Origin: a virus
Virus record (IMG/VR): IMGVR_UViG_3300043774_001222
Span: 1 to 34,501 of that record
DNA: 34,501 nucleotides
Strand: one strand, 5' to 3'
The position numbers were made by a program, and so were the translations under genes. Positions 5,901 to 12,615 of this stretch are shown piece by piece. Positions within the stretch are counted from its first letter, which is position 1. Each line of letters opens with the position of its first letter. The notes under the pieces are model-generated. The model saw nothing but the letters and a program-made list of their open reading frames with translations. It was not told where the DNA came from and searched no databases.

Positions 5901-6152
5901 TGTGAGTTTGGCGGCGTATTTCTTGAGCATGAGGTCGAGGCTCCAGTAGTAAGACCACCCGCCTAGTTCAACATGGTATCCGCCTGGGCATTCGCGGGGA
6001 ATGCGGTTGATTGTTTCGACGGCCTGCGTAGCCTCTTGCAATGAAGTGTCGCCGAGGCGGATTTGCTGTTCGGTGCCGCACTTGAGGCATTTGGTCGTCC
6101 AGATATATCCGTGCTCGTTGTCGTGGGATAGCTTTCCGTTTTGGTCAATCAT
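5871..6152 (-). CDS. Hypothetical zinc-binding protein (93 aa)
   Basis: Start at ATG 6152 (M-I-D-Q-N-G-K-L-S-H) overlaps the upstream stop by four bases. Residues about 22-25 form C-L-K-C; later C-P-G-G-Y-H offers Cys and His, so a small zinc site is plausible. The last residues (K-T-E-N-L-I-L-K-T) are encoded by the AT-rich repeat, so the original end was probably changed by insertion of that repeat. Confidence 0.65.
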   Translation of the reverse strand: MIDQNGKLSHDNEHGYIWTTKCLKCGTEQQIRLGDTSLQEATQAVETINRIPRECPGGYHVELGGWSYYWSLDLMLKKYAAKLTKTENLILKT

Positions 6153-6337
6153 AGTGCGTTTTGAAGGATGGTGGATTTGGCTTTTTTGATGGCTCTTTGC
6201 AGGTCTTCGAGGTCTTTTTGGAGGGTTTCGGGGAGTGTGGCCTGTTCGGCGGTGGTGCAGGCGGTTTGGGCGCAATCTACGAGCCAGCAGAGTGAGTTAA
6301 AGATTGCAGGGCAATCTTTTTCAGTGTTGGTAATCAT
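6149..6337 (-). CDS. Hypothetical protein (62 aa)
   Basis: ATG 6337 is preceded by AAGGAG at good spacing. Mostly helical, with three cysteines in the N-terminal half and a basic tail (A-I-K-K-A-K-S-T-I). Its stop overlaps the next start. Function unknown. Confidence 0.65.
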   Translation of the reverse strand: MITNTEKDCPAIFNSLCWLVDCAQTACTTAEQATLPETLQKDLEDLQRAIKKAKSTILQNAL

Positions 6338-6352
6338 AGTGCGCTCCTTGGT

Positions 6353-6571
6353 TCAATATCCCGTTATGCGGCGCGGCGGGAAGGCTTGGCCTTGGGCGTT
6401 GATGGCTCGAAATTCGCAGTAGTCGGGGCCGGGATCGTTGAAGGATGAGCCGTGGACTTCGAGCGTGTGTATGGTTTGGGCTTCTTCTTGGGAAAAGCCC
6501 GGGCCGTAGGGGCTGCGGGTCGTGGCGAGGGTGCGCGCCGCTTCGCCCGAGAGGGTTTCAATGAGGTGCAT
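6353..6571 (-). CDS. Hypothetical protein (72 aa), overlapping the LuxR-type gene out of frame
   Basis: Reads M-H-L-I-E-T-L-S-G-E-A-A-R-T-L and ends F-P-P-R-R-I-T-G-Y. Its composition is that of a normal protein, unlike the Arg/Pro/Ser-rich tail of the overlapping frame. About 208 bases are shared with the LuxR-type ORF in another frame. Most likely this is the true gene and the tail of the regulator is a read-through artefact of a lost stop or frameshift; dual coding cannot be excluded. Confidence 0.55.
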   Translation of the reverse strand: MHLIETLSGEAARTLATTRSPYGPGFSQEEAQTIHTLEVHGSSFNDPGPDYCEFRAINAQGQAFPPRRITGY

Positions 6572-6855
6572 GGGTTTATTTTGATTGTGATGAGTTGGTT
6601 GGCCACGGCAAAGCGTGTTATGTCGGCGGTGTTTCGCAGGTGCAGGCGATCCATGGCATTTTGCCGGTGTTTTTCGACTGTCTTTCTGCTGATCTGGAGG
6701 ATTTTGGCGGCTTGTTTGTTGGTATAGCCTTCGGCGATGAGTCGAAGCACTTCGGCTTCGCGCTTGGTGAGTGTTTTTTCGACTTTTGGCTCGTCAGGCG
6801 TCTCGGCGATGGCCTTGAGTAAAGCCGGTATGCCGTCGCGGTCGGTTTTTTTCAT
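6364..6855 (-). CDS. LuxR/GerE-type helix-turn-helix regulator (163 aa as read)
   Basis: Residues 29-90 form a classical GerE DNA-binding domain: L-T-K-R-E-A-E-V-L-R-L-I-A-E-G, then N-K-Q-A-A-K-I-L-Q-I-S-R-K-T-V-E-K-H as the HTH, then A-M-D-R-L-H-L-R-N. No receiver or ligand domain precedes it, so it is a stand-alone DNA-binding protein that may control phage promoters. Residues 96-163 are basic, Pro/Ser-rich and overlap a better-looking ORF in another frame, so the real product may be about 95-100 residues. Start ATG 6855 follows A-C-C-A-A-G-A-A-T. Confidence 0.8.
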   Translation of the reverse strand: MKKTDRDGIPALLKAIAETPDEPKVEKTLTKREAEVLRLIAEGYTNKQAAKILQISRKTVEKHRQNAMDRLHLRNTADITRFAVANQLITIKINPCTSLKPSRAKRRAPSPRPAAPTARAFPKKKPKPYTRSKSTAHPSTIPAPTTANFEPSTPKAKPSRRAA

Positions 6856-6870
6856 ATTCTTGGTAGGGTT

Positions 6871-6903
6871 TGACCACAGAGGACACAGGGGACACGGAGG
6901 AGG
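6871..6903 (+). repeat. Dispersed repeat A
   Basis: TGACCACAGAGGACACAGGG and onward, between the LuxR-type gene and the small acidic gene upstream of it. Confidence 0.8.
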
Positions 6904-7140
6904 TTAATCCTCATCCTCTTCCTCATCATCCAGCCCGAAAAAGCCAGGATCACTCCCGGCGTCTATCAAGAGCTGAGACATTTTTTCTTTGGATACCTCT
7001 TTTGCTTTTCTGTTGTCGCTGAATAAAACGCAGTCCCCCTCATTCACAGCGTAGGGAATTTGTTCCAAATCTAAATTTTCCGTCGATGTATCTTCACTGA
7101 GAATTTTTAAGGTGATGGTTGTGATGTAGTATTTTTCCAT
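6904..7140 (-). CDS. Small acidic protein (78 aa)
   Basis: Begins M-E-K-Y-Y-I-T-T-I-T-L-K-I-L-S, a beta-strand-rich start, and ends with an acidic tail (G-L-D-D-E-E-E-D-E-D). Low GC. The fold resembles small phage regulators or decoys only in general terms; no family is assigned. It starts at ATG 7140, six bases after the stop of the upstream gene. Confidence 0.65.
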   Translation of the reverse strand: MEKYYITTITLKILSEDTSTENLDLEQIPYAVNEGDCVLFSDNRKAKEVSKEKMSQLLIDAGSDPGFFGLDDEEEDED

Positions 7141-7146
7141 GGATTT

Positions 7147-7344
7147 TTATATTGTAGCAAATGGGTTGCTGTGGATGGAGCGGAGGTAGCGCTCGTGGTT
7201 CAGGCAGGCGTCGCGGCGGTCGGCGAGTTGCTGCCTCTCGGCGGGATCGGTTGCCGCCTCCCAGCGGCGTTGGAGTCTCTGCCACTCGGCTTCGACTCGC
7301 TCCAGTTCAAGTTCCTCAAGGTCGTCGTTAATGATTCTGCTCAT
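7147..7344 (-). CDS. Hypothetical helical protein (65 aa)
   Basis: Start chosen at ATG 7344 (M-S-R-I-I-N-D-D-L), overlapping the upstream gene by 17 bases. Almost entirely amphipathic helix (E-E-L-E-L-E-R-V-E-A-E-W-Q-R-L), a likely coiled coil. An upstream ATG at 7389 would lengthen the overlap. Unknown function. Confidence 0.6.
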   Translation of the reverse strand: MSRIINDDLEELELERVEAEWQRLQRRWEAATDPAERQQLADRRDACLNHERYLRSIHSNPFATI

Positions 7345-7591
7345 GGATGGATTCAATGTGGTTGAGAAGGTATTCTTCGATATCGACAAGGGATTGGGTG
7401 ATCCGCTCCCGCCACTCGACGGCTACCTGCCATGGGCCATTGTTGCTGTATGGCAGGTAGTCACGGCTGTTGAACTCGATCTTTTCAAAGGCTTCGCGGG
7501 CGGCAACGATTGCGTCGTAGGCTTTGCCGTAGTCGTCGAGAAGTTGCGGCGCGGTCGTGCCGCCGAGGTGGATGGTTGGGAATGCTTTCAT
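7328..7591 (-). CDS. Hypothetical protein (87 aa)
   Basis: ATG 7591 overlaps the stop of the AAA+ ATPase gene by four bases, which fixes the start; the longer frame extending upstream is a shadow of the ATPase gene. Mostly helical (Y-D-A-I-V-A-A-R-E-A-F-E-K-I), ending N-H-I-E-S-I-H-E-Q-N-H. No family recognised; expected to be co-translated with the ATPase. Confidence 0.65.
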   Translation of the reverse strand: MKAFPTIHLGGTTAPQLLDDYGKAYDAIVAAREAFEKIEFNSRDYLPYSNNGPWQVAVEWRERITQSLVDIEEYLLNHIESIHEQNH

Positions 7592-9105
7592 GCGGCTTTG
7601 GCGATTTTGCGGGTTTTGGTTTCGGTGGCGGTGGGTTTGAGCGATGCCTCGGTGGCGCGGCCTTTGAGTCGGTCGCGGCGGGCTTGGATGGCTGCGCCCA
7701 TGGTCTTGGAGGTGGCGATGGTGCGGGAGAGTGCGGCGAGGGCGTCCTCGGTGGTGGGTGGGCGCTGGGCGTTGAAGGCGGCGACGAGCGCATCCTTCCA
7801 CACGGCTTCGATCTGGCGACCGGAGTAGCCCTCGGAGGCTTCGGCGAGGCGTTGCAGGTCGAAGTTCTCGATGTCCCAAGCGGCTTTCTGCTTGCCGCGC
7901 AGCTTGGCGATGTGGATGCGCCAGATGGCGAGGCGCTCTTCGTGGTGGGGGAGGTCTACGAGCCATGTCATAACGCGGTCGATCACGGGGTCTGGTATCT
8001 TGTCAATATCATTCGCCGTGAAGACATAGAAGATACCCTCGGAGTGGTCTTGCATATCTTGGATGATGGCTTTGATGACGCGATCGGAGGTGCCGCCGTC
8101 GGTGGTGGATCCACCCGTGCTACCGAAGAGGCCGTCCACTTCGTCGATCCAGAGCACGCAGGGGGCTACGGCTTTGGCAGTGGCATGGGCGGTGCGCCAG
8201 TTTTGCTCGCTCTGGCCGACGAGGCTGCCGAAGAGGCGGCCTGCTTCGAGGCGCAGGAGAGGGAGGTTGAAGACATTGCCCGTGGCTTTGGCGAGGAGCG
8301 ACTTGCCGGTGCCGGGGTGTCCGCAGGCGAGGAATCCGCGAGGAGGCTCGGTGCCGAAGTCGGCAGCGGCGTCGGTGTAGAGGTGTCGGTTGGCGGTGAG
8401 CCAGCCTTTGAGATTCTCCAAGCCGCCGATCCCGTCGAGAGTGGTGGGGTAGTCCACGATCTCCAAGATGCCGTTTTTGCGGATGGTGTTGGCCTTTTCG
8501 CGTTGGATGATGTCGGGCGAGATGTCGCCTGTCTCGACGATGGAGAGGGCGAAGGCGTCCTCGGCCTCTCCGGTGGTGAGGCCGGATGCGGCGGCGAGGA
8601 GTGGGGTGAGATCCTCGGGGAGCATGATGTCGGCACTCTCGGCGATGGATCGCAGCACGATGGCGAGCGATTCGCGGTCGGGCAGGCTGAACTCGATAGG
8701 GGTAATGAGCTTGGAGCAATCGACAGGAATCTTTAGCTCGGGGGCGAGGATGAGCAGGGTGATGCCGCGTGCCTTGCCTTGGATGAGGGCATCCTTGAAA
8801 CGGCGGATGAGCACGGCGTAGCCTGGGAAGTCGGGCGTGAGGAAGAGGTGGAAGTCACGCAGGAGCAGTAGGCTGTTATCTGGCATGGATTGCACGGATT
8901 CGAGGATTTCCACGGGATCGGTGATGCCTTCGACTGTGCCTGCGATGACTTCGTGGCGGCCTTTGGCGATATCCCACGCAAAGAGGAGTCGGTCTGTGGC
9001 ACCTGCGGCCTCGGCGATGGTGCGCTCGATGCGGGCTTCCTCGTGGCTCACGAGGTAGAGGCAGGGGTAGCCTGCTTTGAGGTAGTTGGTGATACGGGTT
9101 AGCAT
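7588..9105 (-). CDS. AAA+ ATPase, Ycf46-like (505 aa)
   Basis: The N-terminal half (1-220) resembles the degenerate P-loop region of Ycf46-type ATPases (L-L-L-L-R-D-F-H near 79-86). The second half is a full AAA+ module: Walker A G-H-P-G-T-G-K-S (262-269), Walker B V-L-W-I-D-E-V-D (317-324), sensor 1 F-T-A-N-D (362-366) and R377 in D-P-V-I-D-R, a possible arginine finger. The S-G-R-Q-I-E-A-V region matches the AAA lid. It presumably remodels proteins or nucleoprotein complexes. DUF2997 and DUF1257 genes lie upstream, an association also known from cyanobacterial and other bacterial genomes. It starts after an AT-rich leader repeat and ends K-I-A-K-A-A, like the protein at 12832. Confidence 0.88.
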   Translation of the reverse strand: MLTRITNYLKAGYPCLYLVSHEEARIERTIAEAAGATDRLLFAWDIAKGRHEVIAGTVEGITDPVEILESVQSMPDNSLLLLRDFHLFLTPDFPGYAVLIRRFKDALIQGKARGITLLILAPELKIPVDCSKLITPIEFSLPDRESLAIVLRSIAESADIMLPEDLTPLLAAASGLTTGEAEDAFALSIVETGDISPDIIQREKANTIRKNGILEIVDYPTTLDGIGGLENLKGWLTANRHLYTDAAADFGTEPPRGFLACGHPGTGKSLLAKATGNVFNLPLLRLEAGRLFGSLVGQSEQNWRTAHATAKAVAPCVLWIDEVDGLFGSTGGSTTDGGTSDRVIKAIIQDMQDHSEGIFYVFTANDIDKIPDPVIDRVMTWLVDLPHHEERLAIWRIHIAKLRGKQKAAWDIENFDLQRLAEASEGYSGRQIEAVWKDALVAAFNAQRPPTTEDALAALSRTIATSKTMGAAIQARRDRLKGRATEASLKPTATETKTRKIAKAA

Positions 9106-9107
9106 AG

Positions 9108-9140
9108 GAGTTTTAAGTTTTAAGTATTAAGTTTTAAGTT
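9108..9140 (-). repeat. AT-rich leader repeat C
   Basis: Minus strand ACTTAATACTTAAAACTTAA and onward, ending just before ATG 9105 of the ATPase. Confidence 0.8.
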
Positions 9141-9142
9141 GA

Positions 9143-9165
9143 AAAATCCTTATTGTAAGGATTTT
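9143..9165. repeat. Palindromic repeat B
   Basis: AAAATCCTTA-ttg-TAAGGATTTT. It supplies the C-terminal K-S-L-Q and stop codon of the gene at 9150. Confidence 0.85.
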
Positions 9166-9497
9166 GTGGCGGCGGCGAGGATGCGGTCTTCGGTGCAGAC
9201 CACGATGTAGATCATGCCTTCGGGTGGAGGGGGTATGGTGGGTTTTTCCATAACTTGAGTCCGGTAGGCATTGAGGGTTTCGATCGGCGTGGCAAGGGTG
9301 AGAGCCGGTATGCAGCCAGCGGCGAGTTGTTTGTCGCGATTGGCGATGAGGTTCTCGGTGGTCTCGTGCGCCTCGGCCAGTTGGAATGCCAACGGGTCGG
9401 TGAGATCGAGCACCCACAGGACATTGTTCTCGCCGGTGCAGGCGAGTTGAGCAACATCTTCGTGGTATTCGAGGAGCTTGATTTGTCTCTCGGTCAT
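9150..9497 (-). CDS. Hypothetical protein (115 aa)
   Basis: Starts at ATG 9497, overlapping the DUF2997 stop. Helical N-terminus (M-T-E-R-Q-I-K-L-L-E-Y-H-E), a hydrophobic strand N-N-V-L-W-V-L-D-L, then a second strand M-I-Y-I-V-V-C-T-E-D near the end. The final residues and stop come from palindromic repeat B, so the end may have been altered by that insertion. It lies between the Ycf46-like ATPase and DUF2997; function unknown. Confidence 0.7.
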   Translation of the reverse strand: MTERQIKLLEYHEDVAQLACTGENNVLWVLDLTDPLAFQLAEAHETTENLIANRDKQLAAGCIPALTLATPIETLNAYRTQVMEKPTIPPPPEGMIYIVVCTEDRILAAATKSLQ

Positions 9498-9688
9498 GCC
9501 TTTACTCGTTGGGCTTGGGTGGTGGTGCCGAGGGCGTAGTATTCCGGCTTTTTCTTGCGCGCTTTTTTGAGGCCGAGGGCTTCTTCGATTTCTTTCGTGG
9601 CTTGCTCACAGGCTCCACCTCGGAAGCCAGTAGCTTCCACGGTGACGGTGCCTGCGGCATCAATAGTGACTTCAATGGTTCTGTGCAT
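9494..9688 (-). CDS. DUF2997 family protein (64 aa)
   Basis: The pattern I-E-V-T-I-D-A-A-G-T-V-T-V-E-A, then G-F-R-G-G-A-C-E-Q-A-T and I-E-E-A-L-G matches the small DUF2997 family, known beside DUF1257 and AAA+ ATPase genes in cyanobacteria and other bacteria. The C-terminus is extended by a basic segment (K-K-A-R-K-K-K-P). Biochemical role unknown. It overlaps the next gene by four bases. Confidence 0.7.
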   Translation of the reverse strand: MHRTIEVTIDAAGTVTVEATGFRGGACEQATKEIEEALGLKKARKKKPEYYALGTTTQAQRVKA

Positions 9689-9792
9689 AATAGTATTTCT
9701 GTGGCTAAGGTTGCGGCTGCGTGAACCGACATACGGATGATGCGGTCTTGGTCTTCTGGGCTGAGGCCCGGAAGAAGGGTGCGTTGGGGCAT
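9502..9792 (-). CDS. Possible small protein overlapping DUF2997 out of frame
   Basis: Starts at ATG 9792 after an AT-rich leader repeat. The first 35 or so residues (M-P-Q-R-T-L-L-P-G-L-S-P-E-D-Q) look like real protein. Beyond about position 9688 the frame runs under the DUF2997 gene and becomes Lys/Ser/Pro-rich. Either a short gene lost its stop or the frame is only partly real; this parallels the LuxR-type case at 6364. Confidence 0.35.
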   Translation of the reverse strand: MPQRTLLPGLSPEDQDRIIRMSVHAAATLATEILLCTEPLKSLLMPQAPSPWKLLASEVEPVSKPRKKSKKPSASKKRARKSRNTTPSAPPPKPNE

Positions 9793-9794
9793 GG

Positions 9795-9855
9795 GAGTTT
9801 TAAGTTTTAAGGATTAAGTTTTAAGTGTTTCGGCATGGGAGTTTTCAGTTTTCAG
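9795..9855 (-). repeat. AT-rich leader repeat C, about two units
   Basis: Two partial copies of the TTAAAACTTAAAAC element; the distal one encodes the last residues of the upstream gene. Confidence 0.75.
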
Positions 9856-10077
9856 GGAGTTGAGCATGGTGAGGTAGCCTTTCTGGGCTAATCGTTGGAC
9901 ATGGGCCATATCGCCGAAGTGGGACGGAAGAGCACCGCTGGCGGGGTCGCGGGGTATGGCGGCGCAGTATCCTTCGTCGTTGCGGCAGATCATCCACGAA
10001 CTGCTGTCGGCGATATGGTGCGGGAAGTTCTTGCGGTTGTAAAACTCGAATAGCATGGCTTTTCCTTCTGGTGTCAT
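9814..10077 (-). CDS. Hypothetical protein (87 aa)
   Basis: ATG 10077 overlaps the DUF1257 stop (ATGA), so the two are translationally coupled. The N-terminus is M-T-P-E-G-K-A-M-L-F-E-F-Y-N-R. The centre, S-S-S-W-M-I-C-R-N-D-E-G, looks like a small alpha/beta domain. The tail (K-T-E-N-S-H-A-E-T-L-K-T) is repeat-encoded. No family recognised. Confidence 0.65.
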   Translation of the reverse strand: MTPEGKAMLFEFYNRKNFPHHIADSSSWMICRNDEGYCAAIPRDPASGALPSHFGDMAHVQRLAQKGYLTMLNSLKTENSHAETLKT

Positions 10078-10505
10078 ACAGTGATCTGGAGTTTGATGGT
10101 GTCGCCGACTTGTTTGCGGGTCACATAGTAGCCCTTGGCCTTGGCGGCGGCGGTGGCGGTGTGGACGCCATACATCTGCTTGAGCTTGGTGAGGCCGTCG
10201 CCGAAGTGGGAGCGGAGCTTCTCACCTGGCCCCCAGAAGTCGTAGAGGAGTGTGTAGGACTTGGGCTTGGCGGGGTTGCGCACGACGCCGATCTGGTAGG
10301 TCGTGCCGGGTAGGCCGATGGCGTGCTCGCACTTGCCGAGCATCTCCTTGGTGAAGCCTGGAGGCAGTGGGAAGTCGCCGACATGGTGGCCATACCACTC
10401 GTAGTTTTTCTTGTCTCGCAGGAAGGAGCCGCCCATTTCTTGAATGGCGCTTTCGAGCGCGGTGAGGTTGCTGATCTCGATGTCGATGTTTGTTACATGG
10501 CTCAT
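10074..10505 (-). CDS. DUF1257 (Ycf35-like) protein (143 aa)
   Basis: Begins M-S-H-V-T-N-I-D-I-E-I-S-N-L-T-A-L, the family opening (M-S-H-h-T, then a leucine-rich helix), with Y-G-H-H-V-G-D, P-L-P-P-G-F, L-G-K-C-E-H-A-I, L-L-Y-D-F-W and L-K-Q-M-Y-G in order, as expected for DUF1257. Chloroplast and cyanobacterial homologues are called Ycf35; their exact role is not known. Here the gene lies with DUF2997 and a Ycf46-like ATPase, suggesting these products act together. Preceded by an AT-rich leader repeat. Confidence 0.85.
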   Translation of the reverse strand: MSHVTNIDIEISNLTALESAIQEMGGSFLRDKKNYEWYGHHVGDFPLPPGFTKEMLGKCEHAIGLPGTTYQIGVVRNPAKPKSYTLLYDFWGPGEKLRSHFGDGLTKLKQMYGVHTATAAAKAKGYYVTRKQVGDTIKLQITV

Positions 10506-10507
10506 AA

Positions 10508-10541
10508 TTTAGTTTTAAGTTTTAAGGGGTAAGTTTTAAGT
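10508..10541 (-). repeat. AT-rich leader repeat C
   Basis: Minus strand ACTTAAAACTTACCCCTTAA and onward, shortly before ATG 10505. Confidence 0.75.
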
Positions 10542-10889
10542 ATTCGTGTTTGTGAGGTGGTTTTTTATCCAACTTGCAGTCTCGTTTGGTAAGCAGGGGA
10601 CTCGGGCGTAAATTTCATCCGCTTGATCTTTGCGTTGGATTGTAATTTTGAAGTGGTCTGAATCGAGGAGGGCTTCTATGGATTCCTTCCAACCTGGTTC
10701 ACGCAGGCTCATGTATTTCACGGCTTCTGTAATAGTGTCTCTGCGCTCGATTTTATATTTCTGGATATCATAGCTTTGGCAGTTTGTTTCTGTGGCTATA
10801 TTCAAGAGATATTCAATTTCTTTTTTGTCTTTTGCTGAAAGGCGGGTTGAAGTGCTATATGACAAGAAGTAGCGTTTTATGTCGCTCAT
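10536..10889 (-). CDS. Hypothetical protein (117 aa)
   Basis: M-S-D-I-K-R-Y-F-L-S-Y-S-T start at 10889. Charged, alpha/beta-like, with Y-K-I-E-R-R-D-T-I-T-E-A-V and F-K-I-T-I-Q-R-K-D. AT-richer than the DUF1257 gene next to it, hinting at a different origin. The stop lies inside the AT-rich repeat. No family recognised. Confidence 0.65.
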   Translation of the reverse strand: MSDIKRYFLSYSTSTRLSAKDKKEIEYLLNIATETNCQSYDIQKYKIERRDTITEAVKYMSLREPGWKESIEALLDSDHFKITIQRKDQADEIYARVPCLPNETASWIKNHLTNTNT

Positions 10890-10897
10890 GCTTATAG

Positions 10898-10925
10898 ATT
10901 TTTAAGTTTTAAGGGTTAATTTTGA
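10898..10925 (-). repeat. AT-rich leader repeat C
   Basis: TTAACCCTTAAAACTTAAAA on the minus strand, between two small genes. Confidence 0.7.
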
Positions 10926-11108
10926 AGTATATGGGTCTTCTATTTTCATTTTTCTTGAGAAAATGATGTTATCCAGCTTGGCGAACTCCATTGCGGTGAA
11001 GAATCCCTCTACCCAAAGGCGATCCAGCGAGCTGTCCAACTTGAGGAGGTCTGCAAGGGTTTTTGCTTTCAGGATTCGAGCGTAAAAGGTTTTGAATTCC
11101 GGTGTCAT
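10902..11108 (-). CDS. Hypothetical protein (68 aa)
   Basis: M-T-P-E-F-K-T-F-Y-A-R-I-L start at 11108, helical throughout, ending T-S-K-L-T-L-K-T from the AT-rich repeat. Palindromic repeat B lies immediately upstream. Function unknown. Confidence 0.6.
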   Translation of the reverse strand: MTPEFKTFYARILKAKTLADLLKLDSSLDRLWVEGFFTAMEFAKLDNIIFSRKMKIEDPYTSKLTLKT

Positions 11109-11113
11109 TTGTT

Positions 11114-11135
11114 AAAATCCTTACGATAAGGATTT
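11114..11135. repeat. Palindromic repeat B
   Basis: AAAATCCTTA-cga-TAAGGATTT, supplying the K-S-L-S end and stop of the gene at 11121. Confidence 0.85.
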
Positions 11136-11357
11136 GTCGAAATACTCGCGCTCCCAATCCAAGCAGGCTTGGCGGGAGGGGTGGGAGTATTCGGCGGTGT
11201 CGGCGTGGGGATCAAAGCGCACTTCCCATTCTTGGGTGTGCTCGTTGAAGTCGATCCATGAGGCGCGCTGCGTGCGGCAGTGGCCGAGGGATTGCAGGGG
11301 GATGGCGTCGGTGTGGAGGCAGGACGCTGTGGCGTCGGGATGGAAGGTGAGAGTCAT
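11121..11357 (-). CDS. Hypothetical protein (78 aa)
   Basis: ATG 11357 overlaps the DUF2958 stop by four bases. Features W-I-D-F-N-E-H-T-Q-E-W-E-V-R-F-D and a C-terminal helix (R-Q-A-C-L-D-W-E-R-E-Y-F). The last residues K-S-L-S plus the stop are made by palindromic repeat B. A very similar ending (K-K-S-L-S) occurs in the gene at 15405. Unknown function. Confidence 0.65.
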   Translation of the reverse strand: MTLTFHPDATASCLHTDAIPLQSLGHCRTQRASWIDFNEHTQEWEVRFDPHADTAEYSHPSRQACLDWEREYFDKSLS

Positions 11358-11734
11358 GTGTTTACGATTGCTTCGCGTTCGGAGGGTGTGAAATAGAAAT
11401 CGACTTCGAGGCCGATGCCGATGGGGCCTTCGACTTCGGAGAGTTCGTGGAGGGAGAAGTATCCCCACTCCGGCTCGATGCCCTCGACCCAACCGAAGCA
11501 GGTGTCTTCGCCGTCCCAGTCTTGGATATACCAAGTCCAGCCGCCGCACGGATTAAAGAGCTTAACGCGCAGGAGGGTGGAAATGGCATCTCCCTCGGCA
11601 TCCAGATTCTCGCTGGAGAGTGGCACCTCCATAAGACGGCAGGCTTGCTGCATGAGGGCGAGTTTTTTGGGGCCGGTTGTAATGCCGGATTGGTTGATGT
11701 GGTTGTATAGGCGGGGCAGGGTGGTGGTGGGCAT
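11354..11734 (-). CDS. DUF2958 family protein (126 aa)
   Basis: Start at ATG 11734 (M-P-T-T-T-L-P-R-L-Y-N-H-I); the longer frame upstream is a shadow. The pattern V-K-L-F-N-P-C-G-G-W-T-W-Y-I-Q-D-W, then C-F-G-W-V-E-G, W-G-Y-F-S-L-H-E-L and G-L-E-V-D-F-Y-F is that of DUF2958, a family common on phages, plasmids and conjugative elements. Its role is unknown. Coupled to the downstream 78-residue gene. Confidence 0.85.
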   Translation of the reverse strand: MPTTTLPRLYNHINQSGITTGPKKLALMQQACRLMEVPLSSENLDAEGDAISTLLRVKLFNPCGGWTWYIQDWDGEDTCFGWVEGIEPEWGYFSLHELSEVEGPIGIGLEVDFYFTPSEREAIVNT

Positions 11735-11752
11735 AATAGTTTTAAGGATTTT
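11735..11752 (-). repeat. AT-rich leader repeat C (short)
   Basis: AATCCTTAAAACTATT on the minus strand, directly before ATG 11734. Confidence 0.6.
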
Positions 11753-12098
11753 CGGCGAGTTGTGATTTAAGCGAGAGCAGGCGAAGGATTGGGCGCGCCT
11801 TAAACCCAAGCGAAGCAGCGTCGATTTGGCCACTTACGGCTGAGTCTTCCATCGCGTCATCATTAGAGAGGAAAGAGAAAATGCCCTTGTATGTGTGTTT
11901 AATTCCAAGGGCTTTGCAGGCTATTTTGACGCCTTTTCCGTCCTTATTTGCCGCCCGCTCCATGAATGCCGATGTCGTTTTTTCCGCTAAACCTTGCGGG
12001 GTATTGCGTGAAGCGGCATAGGCGTAATCTGGATCGCTTTGGAAAAGATGGGTGTAAGCCCTTTCGAGTTCGATTCTGAATTTTTCGGTATTTGTCAT
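11742..12098 (-). CDS. Conserved phage-type hypothetical protein (118 aa)
   Basis: Start ATG 12098 (M-T-N-T-E-K-F-R-I-E-L), overlapping the upstream stop. The core Y-T-H-L-F-Q-S-D-P-D-Y-A-Y-A, then A-E-K-T-T-S-A-F, G-K-G-V-K-I-A-C-K-A-L-G-I and K-H-T-Y-K-G-I-F-S-F-L follows a pattern I recognise from many tailed phages, where it is an unassigned small protein. No catalytic motif. Its position among replication genes is the only hint of function. Confidence 0.7.
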   Translation of the reverse strand: MTNTEKFRIELERAYTHLFQSDPDYAYAASRNTPQGLAEKTTSAFMERAANKDGKGVKIACKALGIKHTYKGIFSFLSNDDAMEDSAVSGQIDAASLGFKARPILRLLSLKSQLAENP

Positions 12099-12325
12099 GT
12101 TTCCTTGATTTTGTTGGTAAGGGCGTTGGTGAGGGCGGAGATTTCCTTGCGGAAGTCGTGGAGGATTTCGCCGTTGGGGAGGCGGATGGCGAGGGCGAGG
12201 CGGCGGCCTCGCGGGATGAGAACGGGGACGCCGCCGTATTTTTTGGCGAGGAGGAGGTGGTCGCGGTCGAAGGTGACGGAGGCTTGGAACTTGCGCGGGA
12301 TGGGGAGTGGGTTTTTTACAGGCAT
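12095..12325 (-). CDS. Hypothetical protein (76 aa)
   Basis: ATG 12325 start, M-P-V-K-N-P-L-P-I-P-R. Compact alpha/beta sequence (K-K-Y-G-G-V-P-V-L-I-P-R-G-R-R-L-A-L-A-I). It overlaps the upstream gene by 10 bases and the downstream gene by 4. No family recognised. Confidence 0.6.
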   Translation of the reverse strand: MPVKNPLPIPRKFQASVTFDRDHLLLAKKYGGVPVLIPRGRRLALAIRLPNGEILHDFRKEISALTNALTNKIKET

Positions 12326-12615
12326 AGGAAGAGAAATTCCCTGGCGAGTGTCTTGAGGCGGCTGAGTTGGTGGGGTGTGAGCGGGATGCTGTCGGCGGCG
12401 GCTTCGAGGGCTTGGAGGTCGGGGCCGCAGGGTATGTGGATTTGCAGGACGCGGTTGGCGGTTTCGGCGTAGAGGTTGGCCAGTTGCTCTTCGACGGCGC
12501 GGAGCTGGCGGTGTAGCTCGGCGACGCGGTTTTCGTTGGCAAGCATCTCGGTATGGAGGGCTTGGTTCTCCATAACGAGGCTGTCTATTTCGGTTTTGAG
12601 GAGTGCGGTGCTCAT
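12316..12615 (-). CDS. Coiled-coil protein (99 aa)
   Basis: M-S-T-A-L-L-K-T-E-I-D-S-L start. Residues 5-55 form a continuous heptad helix (E-N-R-V-A-E-L-H-R-Q-L-R-A-V-E-E-Q-L), then a short proline-containing segment and a second helix ending L-F-L-C-L. It could be a dimerising accessory protein. Overlaps both neighbours. Confidence 0.65.
   Translation of the reverse strand: MSTALLKTEIDSLVMENQALHTEMLANENRVAELHRQLRAVEEQLANLYAETANRVLQIHIPCGPDLQALEAAADSIPLTPHQLSRLKTLAREFLFLCL

Noticed and set aside
7510-8736. 408-residue plus-strand ORF
   Set aside because: Antisense to the AAA+ ATPase; Gly/Ala/Val/Glu-rich composition typical of shadows of GC-rich genes.
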